64,000 nucleotides of DNA, from the NCBI RefSeq assembly GCF_900105945.1, contig NZ_FNSO01000004.1:6142001-6206000 (forward strand). The letters are read 5' to 3'. The position numbers and the translations under genes are program-made. The notes under the pieces were generated by a model that worked only from the letters and a program-made list of their open reading frames with translations, was not told the DNA's origin and did no database searches. Position 1 is the stretch's first letter. Every line of letters starts with the position of its first letter. Positions 48,305 to 57,658 of the stretch are shown one piece after another. The DNA comes from Amycolatopsis tolypomycina. GTDB lineage: Bacteria > Actinomycetota > Actinomycetes > Mycobacteriales > Pseudonocardiaceae.

Positions 48305-49375
48305 TCATGCGGCATCCCGGCGGGCCACCACCCGGTACGCGTTGGACCACCCGCGTTTCCGGCCGAACGGTGCGCTGACCCGGTCCACGATCGAGGCCAG
48401 CACGAACAACGGCACGCACGCGACGAACGTGGCCTTGCGCAGGATCCGCCGCCACCGCGCCGGCGGGGCGTCCCGCCACGCAAGATCCTCGCCGGCGATG
48501 GTCAGGGCGTTGACCGCCATCAGGGAAGCGGCCAGCACGTCGATCGCGTCGTGCGGCTCGGCGCGCTGCTCGGCGACCACAGTGAAGCCGAGGCCGGCCA
48601 GCTCCGCACGGAGGTTGCCGAGCGGCATCAGGTTCAGGTGCTGGGGTTGCAGCCAGGGCAGCCACCACCGGCCGAGCAGCTGCGCCCAGCGGCATTCCGG
48701 ATCGGGCAGCTCGATCGCCAGCAGCCCGCCGGGCCGCAGCGCCGTCCGCGCCGCCGCCAGCTCCCGCCGGGGTTCCGCGGTGTGTTCGAGGTAGTGGTAC
48801 ATGCTGACGACGTCGTAGCGCCCGGCGAGGTCTTCGGCCAGGTCCACGAACAGGCCCCGGTAGCCGGTCCGGATCCGGCCCTGCGCACGCGCCAGCTCGA
48901 CCCCGTCGCCGAGATCGAGACCGTCGAACTCGACCCCGGGCAGCACGGCGGCGGCTTCCGCGCAGAAGTGCCCGTGCCCCGTGCCGACGTCGAGCCACGC
49001 ACCCGCCGCACCGTTGTCCCGGGCCAGCTCGGCCCGGGAGCGGTAACCCGCCCGGTTGCCGGCGAACATCGCGGTCATGTTCTTTTCGCCGAGCCCGTCG
49101 TAGCAGTCCCGGTAGTAGAACTCGAGCCCGGCCGGGTTCAGCCGCGGGTTCTGGAAGACGTGCCCGCAGTCCCGGCATTCGTCGAGCCCGAACCGGCCCG
49201 GCTTGTGCTGCAGCAGATCGGTGGTCCGCACCCGCCCGCGAACGGCAGCGGAGTCACACCACGGACACCGGGCCCGCCGAGGCTCGAAGAACCGATCGAC
49301 CCCACCGGCCAGGTCAGCCAGATAGCCCGGCCGACGCGAGGCGACCGGATCGGCTGGCGCTTCGTCCTCGATCAT
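48305..49375 (-). CDS. Zinc-ribbon class I SAM-dependent methyltransferase
   Basis: A 356-aa protein. A zinc-ribbon pair CPWCDS and CRDCG (about 37-75) is followed by a Rossmann methyltransferase domain with AWLDVGTGHGHFCAEAA (SAM motif I), VSMYHYLEHTAEPRRELA and PGGLLAIELPDPE. This zinc-finger-plus-methyltransferase layout is common in small-molecule and sugar methyltransferases. A C-terminal hydrophobic helix (TFVACVPLFVLASIVDRV) suggests membrane contact. TAGGCT on the minus strand ends 8 nt before the ATG at 49375, so the mRNA is probably leaderless. It lies 7 nt before the release-factor-like gene; the two are likely cotranscribed. Confidence 0.85.
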   Translation of the reverse strand: MIEDEAPADPVASRRPGYLADLAGGVDRFFEPRRARCPWCDSAAVRGRVRTTDLLQHKPGRFGLDECRDCGHVFQNPRLNPAGLEFYYRDCYDGLGEKNMTAMFAGNRAGYRSRAELARDNGAAGAWLDVGTGHGHFCAEAAAVLPGVEFDGLDLGDGVELARAQGRIRTGYRGLFVDLAEDLAGRYDVVSMYHYLEHTAEPRRELAAARTALRPGGLLAIELPDPECRWAQLLGRWWLPWLQPQHLNLMPLGNLRAELAGLGFTVVAEQRAEPHDAIDVLAASLMAVNALTIAGEDLAWRDAPPARWRRILRKATFVACVPLFVLASIVDRVSAPFGRKRGWSNAYRVVARRDAA

Positions 49376-49570
49376 GGAGGCGGAGCCTAACGCGCGCACC
49401 ACCCGTGCGTGCACCGTCGAACGGACGAAGTTGCGTGCCTGCCACCGCTCGAAGGCTCTGGCCGGCCGGTTCGGACTGTCGCCCCACCGACCGCCGGGGA
49501 GACCGAAGCGATGTTCGGCCGCGTCGAAGACGAGTGGTCGCGTCGCCCGGTGGTGCCGCAGCGCCGCCGT

Positions 49571-49602
49571 AACGGCAGAACGGCAGAACGGCAGAACGGC
49601 GA
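49571..49602. repeat. 8-nt simple repeat, AACGGCAG x 3.75
   Basis: AACGGCAG repeats at 49571, 49579 and 49587, then AACGGCGA at 49595. It lies in a 240-nt gap between divergent or separate genes and is the only short-unit microsatellite I see. Slippage here could vary length between strains. Confidence 0.8.
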
Positions 49603-49616
49603 TGACAGCCGACAGG

Positions 49617-49928
49617 TCAGTGCTCCGTCATCGCGACGAACCGAGCTACTTCGATGATCAGCAGCAGGTAGCCGAGCACGAGCGCGGTGGTCGAGCGTCC
49701 GCGGCACCTCGCGCCCGCGTGGGCCCTCCGCAACCCGAGATGACCGAAGCTGATCGAGAGCAGGGGCAGGATTACCGGGGCCAGGACCGAGAACGTTTGG
49801 TAGTACAGGGCTTCGCCGACGTCTCCGTCGAGGCCCGGTCGGCCGTAGGCCCCGAGGAAAGCGATCCAGCCGAGCACGCCGAGCACCAGCGCTGCGGTGG
49901 CCACCTTCGTCGACGGCAGTTCGTTCAT
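49617..49928 (-). CDS. Small DUF4190-like membrane protein
   Basis: A 103-aa protein with three predicted transmembrane helices (ALVLGVLGWIAFLGAYG, SVLAPVILPLLSISFGHLGL, TTALVLGYLLLIIEVARFV). SISFGHLGLRRAHAGARCRGR between helices two and three resembles the G-x-x-A-L-x-x-I motif of DUF4190-type small proteins. Function is unknown. TACCGT on the minus strand (49940-49935) ends 6 nt before the ATG at 49928: leaderless. Confidence 0.7.
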   Translation of the reverse strand: MNELPSTKVATAALVLGVLGWIAFLGAYGRPGLDGDVGEALYYQTFSVLAPVILPLLSISFGHLGLRRAHAGARCRGRSTTALVLGYLLLIIEVARFVAMTEH

Positions 49929-50138
49929 GACGTGACGGTAATCAGCCGGTCGCGGGACCGGTCCCGTGTCCGGCCCGCAGCTACTTCGCGTTGTTCAAAG
50001 GACCGTGGCATGAGCTGTGGACCCCGTCCGGCTGGCGGCCGACCAGCAACCTGCTGAGGGCGGGACGCCGCCGGGACGGCGTACTCTCCATGGACCCACC
50101 AGCGGCCGGCCAGGCCGCCGGGGCTGGAGTGATGACGC

Positions 50139-51497
50139 ATGGACACGAGAGGGCTGAGGGTGGACGCGACTGCATCCCGGGCGCCGCAACACCCCGTACC
50201 GCCCGCCGTCGCGGCTCGGTGGGCGCTGGGGACGTTCGTCCTCGGCAACCTGGTGATCGTCGAGATCCTGTTCTTCACCGCCGGGACCGGCAAGAACAGC
50301 GTGCTCACCGTGGCGAAGTTCGTCGGCCTGCATGCCGCCGTGGTGCTGCTGTTCCAGCTGCTGCTCGTGGCCCGGCTGCCGTGGCTCGACCGGCGGATCG
50401 GGATGGACCGGCTGACCGTGTGGCACCGGTGGGTCGGCTTCACCCTGCTGTGGACCATCCTCACCCACGCCGTGCTGGTGGTGCTCGGCTACGCGCTCCT
50501 CGACGACGCGTCGATGGTCAAGACGTTCTTCGCGCTGGCCGGCGTGCCGGCCTCCCTGCTCGGGATCGGCGCCGCGGCGATCGTCGTCGTGGTGGCCGCC
50601 GTCTCCGTGCGGCCGGTGCGCCGGCGACTGCGGTACGAGACCTGGCACGGCGTGCACCTGCTGCTGTACCTGGCCTTGGGGCTGGCGTTCGTCCACCAGC
50701 TGCTGGAGACCACGACCTTCAGCTCGTCCTGGTTCGCGAAGGCGTACTGGTGGCTCCTGTGGCTGTTCGCGTTCGGCGCCCTGGTCACCGGCCGGATCTT
50801 GGTTCCCCTGTGGCGCAACGCCTATCACCGGTTCCGGGTCACGGCCGTCACGCCGGAGGCGGACGACGTCGTTTCGGTGTCCGTCACCGGCCGCCACCTC
50901 GACCGGTTCCCGGCTCGGGCCGGCCAGTTCTGCATCTGGCGGTTTCCCGGGCACAACCGCTGGTGGCAGGCGAATCCGTTCTCGCTGTCGGCGGCACCCG
51001 ACGGCCACACCCTGCGCCTGACGGCCAAGGCGGTCGGCACGACCAGCGCCGGCCTCCGGGACGTCCCGGTCGGGAGCCGCGTGTTCGTCGAGGGGCCGTA
51101 CGGCGCGTTCACCTCGGTGCACCGGACGCGGCCCGGCGCGCTGCTGATCGCCGGCGGGGTGGGGATCACGCCGATCCGGGCCCTGCTGGAAGAGGAACCG
51201 GCGGGCGACGTCGTCGTGCTCCACCGGGTGCGCAGCGAAGCCGGCGCCGTACTGGCCGACGAGGTGCGGGCCCTGGTCGCGGACCGCGGTGGGCGGCTGC
51301 ACCTGCTCACCGGGCGCACGAGTGATGGCGCCACGCCGTTCGCGCCGGACAGCCTCCGCGCGCTGGTCCCCGACATCGCCGAGCGGGACGTGTACGTCTG
51401 CGGCCCGCCGGCGATGACCTCGGCGGTGCTCGGCGCCCTGCGCGAGCTGGACGTCCCCGCCCGGCGCGTGCACTCCGAGCGGTTCGGCCTGGCCTGA
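50139..51497 (+). CDS. Ferric-reductase-type transmembrane flavoprotein
   Basis: A 452-aa membrane flavoprotein. The first 230 residues have about six transmembrane helices with histidines (WHRWVGFTLLWTILTHAV, WHGVHLLLYLALGLAFVHQL) that can hold two haems. The C-terminal half is an FAD/NAD(P)H reductase domain: FAD motif NPFSLSAAPD, NAD motif GGVGITPIRALLEEE and VYVCGPPAMTSAV. It passes electrons from NAD(P)H across the membrane, possibly to Fe(III) or another acceptor. The ATG at 50139 has GGAG upstream; a GTG at 50160 is an alternative. Confidence 0.88.
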   Translation: MDTRGLRVDATASRAPQHPVPPAVAARWALGTFVLGNLVIVEILFFTAGTGKNSVLTVAKFVGLHAAVVLLFQLLLVARLPWLDRRIGMDRLTVWHRWVGFTLLWTILTHAVLVVLGYALLDDASMVKTFFALAGVPASLLGIGAAAIVVVVAAVSVRPVRRRLRYETWHGVHLLLYLALGLAFVHQLLETTTFSSSWFAKAYWWLLWLFAFGALVTGRILVPLWRNAYHRFRVTAVTPEADDVVSVSVTGRHLDRFPARAGQFCIWRFPGHNRWWQANPFSLSAAPDGHTLRLTAKAVGTTSAGLRDVPVGSRVFVEGPYGAFTSVHRTRPGALLIAGGVGITPIRALLEEEPAGDVVVLHRVRSEAGAVLADEVRALVADRGGRLHLLTGRTSDGATPFAPDSLRALVPDIAERDVYVCGPPAMTSAVLGALRELDVPARRVHSERFGLA

Positions 51498-51540
51498 CGG
51501 GCTTGCGGGGGCAACGCCGGCGCGTCGCCCCCGCACCCGT
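51497..51540. terminator. Terminator between convergent genes
   Basis: Outer pairs ACGGG/CCCGT (51497-51501 with 51536-51540) and inner GCGGGGGC/GCCCCCGC (51505-51512 with 51527-51534) form a strong stem with a 14-nt loop. It overlaps the last base of the reductase stop and ends before the GH3 stop at 51542. Confidence 0.8.
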
Positions 51541-51541
51541 G

Positions 51542-53989
51542 CTACCGGATCACGAACGGCGCCGACACGTCCACCGCGTACGGCGTCGTGCTGTTCTTGT
51601 TGAGCTGCAGCACGTAGTTGCCCGGCACCACGACCGGCGGGCCGGACGCGTTGATGTCGCCCGCGCTCGCGGCCAGCGCCGACGCCGGGAAGGACACGCG
51701 CACGACCTGGGACCGGCCCGGGTCCAGCGTCACCCGCGCGAAGCCGACCAGCCGTTGCGGCGGGACGACCACCGGGCTCACCGGCTGGGCCACGTACACC
51801 GGCACGATGTCGGTGCCCGCGCGGGTTCCGGTGTTGGTGACGGTGAACGTCGCGGTGGCCGTGCCGTCGCGCGCGACCTTCGGCGTCACCGCGAGGTTCG
51901 TGTGGGTGAACGTCGTGTACGACAGGCCGTAGCCGAACGGGTATTGCGGGTTGTAGGCGTTGCCCTGACCGGACGCTGTGCTGGGCAGCTGGTCGAAGAA
52001 CTTCGGCTGGTCCCCCAGCGGGGACGGCGCGGTGCCGGCGAAGTCGCCGCCGACGGCCGGTGCGTCGGACGGCCAGCTGATCGGCAGCTTGCCCGCCGGG
52101 TTCACCTTGCCGAACAGCACATCCGCCACGGCCGTGCCGGTTTCCGTGCTGCCCTGGTAGGCCATCAGCACCGCGTTCGCCTGCTTCGCCGGGCCCAGCC
52201 CGACCGGACGGCCCGCGACGACCACGACGATCACCGGCTTGCCGGTCGCCTCCAGGGCCGAGATGAGGGCCTGCTGGTCGGGCGGCAGCGCCGGTGCCGG
52301 GTTGTCGCCCAGCCCTTCCGCGTAGGCCTTCTCCCCCACCACCGCCACGTAGGCGCTGGTGTCCGCCGCGGCCGCGACGGCGCTCGCGGTGTCCGGCGCG
52401 TAGACCGCGGCCGGGTTCGCGGCCCGGATGCCGTTCAGCACGGTGGTGCCCGGCGGGATCTGGTTTTCGGGGCCCATGCAGCACACGTGCCCGGCGCCCG
52501 CCACGCCCTGCCAGCTCACGCTCCAGCCGCCGAGCTGGTTGGTCATCGAGTCCGCGCTCGGGCCGGTCACGACGACCTTCGCGCCGGCCGGCAACGGCAG
52601 CGCGTTGTTTTCGTTGCGCAGCAACGTGATCGACTCCCGCGCGGCCTTCAGCGTCTGGTCACGCCCGGCGGTGACGGCGGCGTTGGCGGCGTTCGCGTCG
52701 ACGCAGGGCTTCGCCGGGTCGGCCACGCACGGCTGGTCGAACAGGCCGAGCTGGAACTTCAGCGTGAGGATCCGGCGCACGGCCTGGTCGATCCGCGCGC
52801 GCGAGATCTTGCCCGTGTCGACGGCCTGCAGGATCGCGGCCTGCCACCCGGCCGCGTCGGAGACCTGCATGCTCATGTCGACGCCCGCGTTCACGGCGGC
52901 GGCGATGGCACCGGACAGGTCCGGCGCGATGTGGTAGGCGGTCTGCAACGCGGCGACGTCCTGGTAGTCGCTGATCACGACACCCTGGAAGCGCATCTGG
53001 TTGCGCAGGATGTCGGTCAGCAGGTAGCGCGACGCGGTGGCGGGAACGCCGTTGATCGAGCCGGAGTTGACCATGACGGTGCCGGCGCCCGCGTCGATCC
53101 CGGCGGCGTACGGCGGCAGGATCGTCGTCTGGAGGTAGTTCATCGGGAGCAGCGCCTCGGCCCGGTCGTGGCCGTTGATCGACTGCGAGTAGCCGGCGAA
53201 GTGCTTGACCGTCGCGCTGACGTTCAGCTCACCGCGCTTGCCGGGCGCCTGCATGCCCTTGATGTTCGCGGCGCCCAGCGCGGCCGAGAGAGCCGGTTGC
53301 TCGGCCCAGGTTTCGTAGGTGCGGCCCCAGCGGTTGTCGCGCGCGATGTCCTGGACCGGGGCGAAGTTCCAGGTCCAGCCGGTGGCGCGCAGGGCGTCCG
53401 CGGTCGCCTTGCCGCCGGCGTGGGCGAGCGCGGGGTCCCAGGTGGCGCCCATGCCGATCGACTGTGGGAACAGCGGCGCCTGCCACGGGTGGCCGAAGCC
53501 GTGCACCGCGTCGACGCCGAACACGACCGGCAGGTGCAGGCGCGAGTTCTTGATCGCGAACTGCTGGATGATGTTGTACTCGGTGGCCCAGTCGTAGCCG
53601 GTGTTGCCGACGCCGCCCTTGCCGGTGGTGTCGACGGGGTTTTCGGTGCCGCCCGCGAGGATCGAACCGACGTGCGCGTCGACGAGGATCTTCCGCATGC
53701 AGTCGGGATTGGGCATGTTGAAACCGTTGTTGCCGCACGTGGTGCCGTTCGGGTCGGTCAGCGTGGAGACCAGCTGCTGATCCATCTGCCCGACCTTTTC
53801 GGGCAACGTCATGGCCTGCAGCAGCGCCTCGACCCGCGCCGGCACCGGCCGCCGGGCATCCAGCCATGGCGCGGCGCCCGGATCGACGGCGGCGCTGCTA
53901 CTGGCGGCGAACGCGGGAACCGCGAGCAGGACCGCCGCCGCGAGCACCGTGACGGTGACGCGGGTACTGCGTCTGTGTTTGCGGAACAC
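51542..53989 (-). CDS. Secreted GH3 beta-glucosidase/xylosidase
   Basis: An 815-aa secreted glycoside hydrolase of family 3. The signal is FRKHRRSTRVTVTVLAAAVLLAVPAFA. The (alpha/beta)8 domain has VVFGVDAVHGFGHP and KHFAGYSQSINGHDRAEAL; the nucleophile is Asp in GVVISDYQDVAAL. The C-terminal part includes a GH3-C domain (ESITLLRNENNALPL, DTSAYVAVVGEKAYAEGLGD) and a fibronectin-type domain. It probably releases glucose from the non-reducing end of beta-glucans. I choose the GTG at 53989 for its GAAGGAGG ribosome site; frames further upstream are untranslated leader. Confidence 0.93.
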   Translation of the reverse strand: MFRKHRRSTRVTVTVLAAAVLLAVPAFAASSSAAVDPGAAPWLDARRPVPARVEALLQAMTLPEKVGQMDQQLVSTLTDPNGTTCGNNGFNMPNPDCMRKILVDAHVGSILAGGTENPVDTTGKGGVGNTGYDWATEYNIIQQFAIKNSRLHLPVVFGVDAVHGFGHPWQAPLFPQSIGMGATWDPALAHAGGKATADALRATGWTWNFAPVQDIARDNRWGRTYETWAEQPALSAALGAANIKGMQAPGKRGELNVSATVKHFAGYSQSINGHDRAEALLPMNYLQTTILPPYAAGIDAGAGTVMVNSGSINGVPATASRYLLTDILRNQMRFQGVVISDYQDVAALQTAYHIAPDLSGAIAAAVNAGVDMSMQVSDAAGWQAAILQAVDTGKISRARIDQAVRRILTLKFQLGLFDQPCVADPAKPCVDANAANAAVTAGRDQTLKAARESITLLRNENNALPLPAGAKVVVTGPSADSMTNQLGGWSVSWQGVAGAGHVCCMGPENQIPPGTTVLNGIRAANPAAVYAPDTASAVAAAADTSAYVAVVGEKAYAEGLGDNPAPALPPDQQALISALEATGKPVIVVVVAGRPVGLGPAKQANAVLMAYQGSTETGTAVADVLFGKVNPAGKLPISWPSDAPAVGGDFAGTAPSPLGDQPKFFDQLPSTASGQGNAYNPQYPFGYGLSYTTFTHTNLAVTPKVARDGTATATFTVTNTGTRAGTDIVPVYVAQPVSPVVVPPQRLVGFARVTLDPGRSQVVRVSFPASALAASAGDINASGPPVVVPGNYVLQLNKNSTTPYAVDVSAPFVIR

Positions 53990-54109
53990 CTGACCTCCTT
54001 CAGCCGTGGTCGGCACGGACCGGCCGCATGGGTGCGAGCGCACCGTAGGCACCATTCCCCTGGTGCGTAAAGCGCCGAACGGCCGAGGAGGTGTCACGCA
54101 GCTTGGGCG

Positions 54110-55012
54110 TCACCGCTTGCGGGAGATGGCCACCCCGGTCAGGCAGAGCGCCCCGCCGACAAGGCCGTACAGCGTGGGGATCTCCCCCAGCAACAGCCAC
54201 GACAACAGCACCGACGCGGCCGGCACCGCGTAGGTCACCGCCGACAGGCGACCGGCGTCCATGCGGCGCAGTGCGTACGCCCATGCGGTGAAGCCGATCG
54301 CCGTGGGGAACACGCCCAGGTACGCGGCGCCGACCACCGCGGACGCCGGCGCCGCCCGGAGTTCGGCCACCAGCTGGGGTGCCCACGGCAGCAGCACCAC
54401 CGTGGCGACGACGCAGCCGAGCCAGATCGCCGTGAGGCCGTCGACGTGGCGCAGTGCCACCTTCTGGATCATCACGCCCGCGGCGTACAGCGCGGCGGCC
54501 AGCAGGCACAGCAGGACGCCCGCCCAGTTGCGCTGGCCGGTCGCCGACGTCGCGATGAGCGCCGCGCCGCCGAGCGCCACCAGTGAGCCGACGACGAGGG
54601 ACCGCGAGAAGCCTTCGCCGAGGAACTTCCCGGCCGCGACCGCGACCAGCAGCGGCGCCAGGTTGACCAGCAGCGCCGCCGTGCCCGCGTCGACGTGCTG
54701 CTCGCCCGCGTTGAGGGCCACCGTGTACCCGGCGAGCCACACCACGGCGTAGGCCGCGACCAGCAGGAACGCCTTGCGTGTCAACCGGACCCGGACCGGC
54801 CGCCGGGTCAGCGCGATCGCCGTCAGTGCGACGGCCGCGACGGCGAGCCGCAACAGCGCCAGCGGTCCCGGGGACAGCGCGTGCCCGATGCCGCGGATGG
54901 CGACGAACGACGAACCCCACAGCACGACCGCGAGCCCGGCGGCCACCGCGATCTTGGCGAGTTCGGTTTTGCCGGGGCCGGCCGGGCGGGTGGTTTCGAG
55001 GAGTTCGGTCAC
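54110..55012 (-). CDS. EamA/DMT-superfamily transporter
   Basis: A 300-aa protein with ten predicted helices in two EamA repeats; the first starts VVLWGSSFVAIRGIGHALSPGPL, the second AGVLLCLLAAALYAAGVMIQ. It is an exporter of metabolites such as amino acids or nucleosides. It is divergent from a LysR regulator with TGTACA sites between, a usual exporter/regulator pair. The GTG at 55012 is chosen; no strong ribosome site is seen. Confidence 0.88.
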   Translation of the reverse strand: MTELLETTRPAGPGKTELAKIAVAAGLAVVLWGSSFVAIRGIGHALSPGPLALLRLAVAAVALTAIALTRRPVRVRLTRKAFLLVAAYAVVWLAGYTVALNAGEQHVDAGTAALLVNLAPLLVAVAAGKFLGEGFSRSLVVGSLVALGGAALIATSATGQRNWAGVLLCLLAAALYAAGVMIQKVALRHVDGLTAIWLGCVVATVVLLPWAPQLVAELRAAPASAVVGAAYLGVFPTAIGFTAWAYALRRMDAGRLSAVTYAVPAASVLLSWLLLGEIPTLYGLVGGALCLTGVAISRKR

Positions 55013-55036
55013 CCCGGCATCGTCACCCGAGGCGTC

Positions 55037-55088
55037 TGTACAGCACAAGCGATTAGTTCTGGACGTCCGTTAAGCAAGCCTGTACATT
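55037..55088. promoter_or_regulatory. Facing TGTACAG/CTGTACA sites and LysR promoter
   Basis: TGTACAG (55037-55043) and CTGTACA (55080-55086) face each other across 36 nt. TACATT (55083-55088) is the -10 box of the LysR gene, ending 7 nt before its ATG, so the right site overlaps the promoter. Confidence 0.55.
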
Positions 55089-55095
55089 CGCACCC

Positions 55096-55989
55096 ATGCT
55101 GGACATCCCCCGGCTCCGCGTCCTGCGGGCGGTGATCGCCACGGGCTCGATCCGCGCGAGCGCCGCCTCGCTCGGCTACACACCGTCGGCCGTGAGCCAG
55201 CAACTCGCTGCCCTGCAACGGGAAACCGGGCTGCAGCTGTTCGAGCGATCCGGCCGCGGCATCGAGCCCACGGCGGCCGGGCGGACCCTGGCCGCCGAGG
55301 CCGACACGCTGTTCGAGGCCTTCAGCCGGGTCGAGCGGGTGGTCGGCGACCTGCGCGCCGGCCGGGTCGGCAGCCTGTCGATCGGCTACTTCGGCTCGGC
55401 CGGCGCGACGTGGCTGGCGCCGACCGTCGCCGCGCTGCGCGCCGAGTTCCCGGACCTCCGGCTCGACCTGCTGCTGACCGAGTTCACCCCGGGCGACCCG
55501 GACGTCGACATCTTCGTGGAGGAGACCGGCACCGAGCGCCCGGGCACCGTCGAGGTCCGCCGGCTCGCCGACGACCCGTACTTCGCCGTCGTCCGCGCCG
55601 ACGACCCGCTCGCCGGGCTGCCGCAGGTGCCGCTGGCGGACCTCGCGCGGCGGCACTGGGTGGACAACGACCTCCGCGAGGGGCCGTGCCGCCAGGTGCT
55701 GCTCAACGCGTGCGCCCAGGCCGGGTTCTCGCCGAGTTTCGTGGTGGAGACCCACGACTACCGGACGGCGATGTCCTTCGTGGCCACGGGAATCGGCCTG
55801 ACCGTGGTGCCGTCGCTCGGCATCGGCGAGCTGCCGGCGGGCCTGACGACCGTCGCCTTGGTGGCGCCCACGCCGGTCCGGCACCTGGGGCTCGCGGTGA
55901 AGAAGTCGATTGCGCAGCACCCCGCCGCCCGGCGCGCCGTCGAATTGCTCGAAGGTCTTGTCTTCGCGGGCCGATCCCGGGCAAGCTGA
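55096..55989 (+). CDS. LysR-family transcriptional regulator
   Basis: A 297-aa LysR regulator: winged helix with [37 protein letters not shown] start ([46 protein letters not shown]) and an effector-binding domain beginning [12 protein letters not shown]. It is divergent from the EamA exporter and probably controls it. The ATG at 55096 is leaderless by its -10 box position. Confidence 0.93.
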   Translation: MLDIPRLRVLRAVIATGSIRASAASLGYTPSAVSQQLAALQRETGLQLFERSGRGIEPTAAGRTLAAEADTLFEAFSRVERVVGDLRAGRVGSLSIGYFGSAGATWLAPTVAALRAEFPDLRLDLLLTEFTPGDPDVDIFVEETGTERPGTVEVRRLADDPYFAVVRADDPLAGLPQVPLADLARRHWVDNDLREGPCRQVLLNACAQAGFSPSFVVETHDYRTAMSFVATGIGLTVVPSLGIGELPAGLTTVALVAPTPVRHLGLAVKKSIAQHPAARRAVELLEGLVFAGRSRAS

Positions 55990-56071
55990 TTGCCGCAGCA
56001 CCGAAACATCGGCTCGAAACTCACCGTTCCCGCAATGCTCCGGTTGATGCCCGGCACGTTCCGCAAACGCA

Positions 56072-56089
56072 ATTGTTAGCGCTAACAAT
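56072..56089. promoter_or_regulatory. Perfect LacI-type operator upstream of GH62 gene
   Basis: ATTGTTAGC-GCTAACAAT is an 18-bp perfect palindrome matching the TGTTAGCGCTAACA type bound by LacI-family regulators of sugar and xylan/arabinan genes. It lies 40 nt before the ATG at 56130. No LacI-family gene is in the window, so its regulator is elsewhere. Confidence 0.85.
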
Positions 56090-56129
56090 CCGGGCGTCAC
56101 GCATCACTGACGATGAATGGAGAACCACC

Positions 56130-57617
56130 ATGGGCCCGATGGGGCAAGCCCCGCCGCACCGTGCCGGGCGGAGCCGCGCGAGGCGGACGCTGATCGCCGG
56201 GCTCACGACCGTTCTCGCGGCCACCGCGGCGGTCGTGTCCGGCGCCGGTGCGGCGTCGGCGGCGACCGTCGACACCACCGCGTGGTACCTGCTCCTCAAC
56301 CGCACCAGCAGCAAGGCGATGGACGTCTCCGGGGTCTCCACCGCCGACGGCGCCGCGGTCCACCAGTGGTCCCGCCACGACGGCGCCAACCAGCAGTGGC
56401 AGTTCGTCGACTCCGGCAACGGCTACTACCGGCTGAAGTCGAAGAACTCCGGCAAGGTCCTCGACGTCGCCGGCCGGTCGACCGCCGACGGCGCGAAAGT
56501 CCAGCAGTGGACGGACCTCAACGGCACCAACCAGCAGTTCCGCCTCGCCGACTCCGACGGCGGCTACGTCCGCCTGCTCAACCGCAACAGCGGCAAGGCC
56601 GTCGAGGTCACCGGCGCCTCGACCGCCGACGGCGCGGCCGTCGTCCAGTACGGCGACCGGCAGGGCGCCAACCAGCAGTGGCAGCTCGTCCGGGTGGGCG
56701 ACACCGGCTCGTGCTCGCTCCCGTCGACCTACCGCTGGTCTTCGACGGGCTCGCTGGCCGACCCGAAATCGGACTGGATCGCGCTCAAGGACTTCACGAA
56801 CGTCGTCCACAACGGCAAGCACATCGTCTACGGGTCGACCGTGAACGCGTCGGGGTCCTACGGTTCGATGGCTTTCGCGTCCTTCACGAACTGGTCCGAC
56901 ATGGCTTCGGCCGGCCAGACGGGAATGACCATCGGCAATGTCGCGCCGACGCTGTTCTATTTCGCGCCGAAGAACATCTGGGTGCTCGCCTACCAGTGGG
57001 GCCCGACCACGTTCAGCTACCGGACGTCGAGCGACCCCACCAACCCCAACGGGTGGTCGTCGCCGCAGGAGCTCTTCACCGGGACCATCCCCGGCTCGGC
57101 GCCGCTGGACCAGACGCTCATCGGCGACGGCACGAACATGTACCTGTTCTTCGCCGGTGACAACGGAAAGATCTACCGGGCGAGCATGCCGATCGGGAAC
57201 TTCCCCGGCAGCTTCGGCTCGAACTACACCACGATCATGAGCGACACGACCAAAAACCTCTTCGAGGCCGTCGAGGTCTACAAGGTCCAGGGCCAGAACC
57301 AGTACCTCATGCTCGTCGAGGCGCGGGGGACGAACGAGGACCGCTTCTTCCGCTCGTTCACCGCCACCAGCCTCAGCGGCACGTGGACCCCGCAGGCGGC
57401 CACCGAGAGCAACCCGTTCGCGGGCAAGGCCAACAGCGGCGCCACCTGGACCAACGACATCAGCCACGGCGACCTCGTCCGCACCAACCCCGACCAGACC
57501 AAGACCGTCGACCCCTGCCACCTGCAGCTGCTCTACCAGGGCAGGAGCCCGAGCTCCGACGGTCTCGACTACAACAAGCTGCCCTGGCGGCCCGGCGTGC
57601 TGACGCTGCAACGCTGA
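56130..57617 (+). CDS. Secreted alpha-L-arabinofuranosidase (GH62) with ricin-type lectin domain
   Basis: A 495-aa secreted enzyme. The signal has [19 protein letters not shown] and cleaves near ASAA. The N-terminal part is a ricin-B beta-trefoil (about 45-185): three repeats with QQWQF-type ([26 protein letters not shown]) and Lys/Val-x-D/E-V-x-G signatures. The C-terminal GH62 domain removes arabinose side chains from xylan: [42 protein letters not shown] and DISHGDLVR. It acts outside the cell on plant biomass. Its leader holds a LacI operator. Confidence 0.95.
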   Translation: MGPMGQAPPHRAGRSRARRTLIAGLTTVLAATAAVVSGAGAASAATVDTTAWYLLLNRTSSKAMDVSGVSTADGAAVHQWSRHDGANQQWQFVDSGNGYYRLKSKNSGKVLDVAGRSTADGAKVQQWTDLNGTNQQFRLADSDGGYVRLLNRNSGKAVEVTGASTADGAAVVQYGDRQGANQQWQLVRVGDTGSCSLPSTYRWSSTGSLADPKSDWIALKDFTNVVHNGKHIVYGSTVNASGSYGSMAFASFTNWSDMASAGQTGMTIGNVAPTLFYFAPKNIWVLAYQWGPTTFSYRTSSDPTNPNGWSSPQELFTGTIPGSAPLDQTLIGDGTNMYLFFAGDNGKIYRASMPIGNFPGSFGSNYTTIMSDTTKNLFEAVEVYKVQGQNQYLMLVEARGTNEDRFFRSFTATSLSGTWTPQAATESNPFAGKANSGATWTNDISHGDLVRTNPDQTKTVDPCHLQLLYQGRSPSSDGLDYNKLPWRPGVLTLQR

Positions 57618-57623
57618 TCGGCC

Positions 57624-57656
57624 GGCCGCCCTCACCCGCACCGGGTGGGGGCGGCC
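57624..57656. terminator. Terminator between convergent genes
   Basis: GGCCGCC and CTCACCC (57624-57637) pair with GGGTGGG and GGCGGCC (57643-57656), a 14-bp stem with one G-T wobble and a GCACC loop. Confidence 0.8.
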
Positions 57657-57658
57657 GC

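Noticed and set aside
49409..49657. 82-codon + strand frame in the gap before the small membrane protein
   Set aside because: No ribosome site, runs through the 8-nt repeat and no family resemblance.
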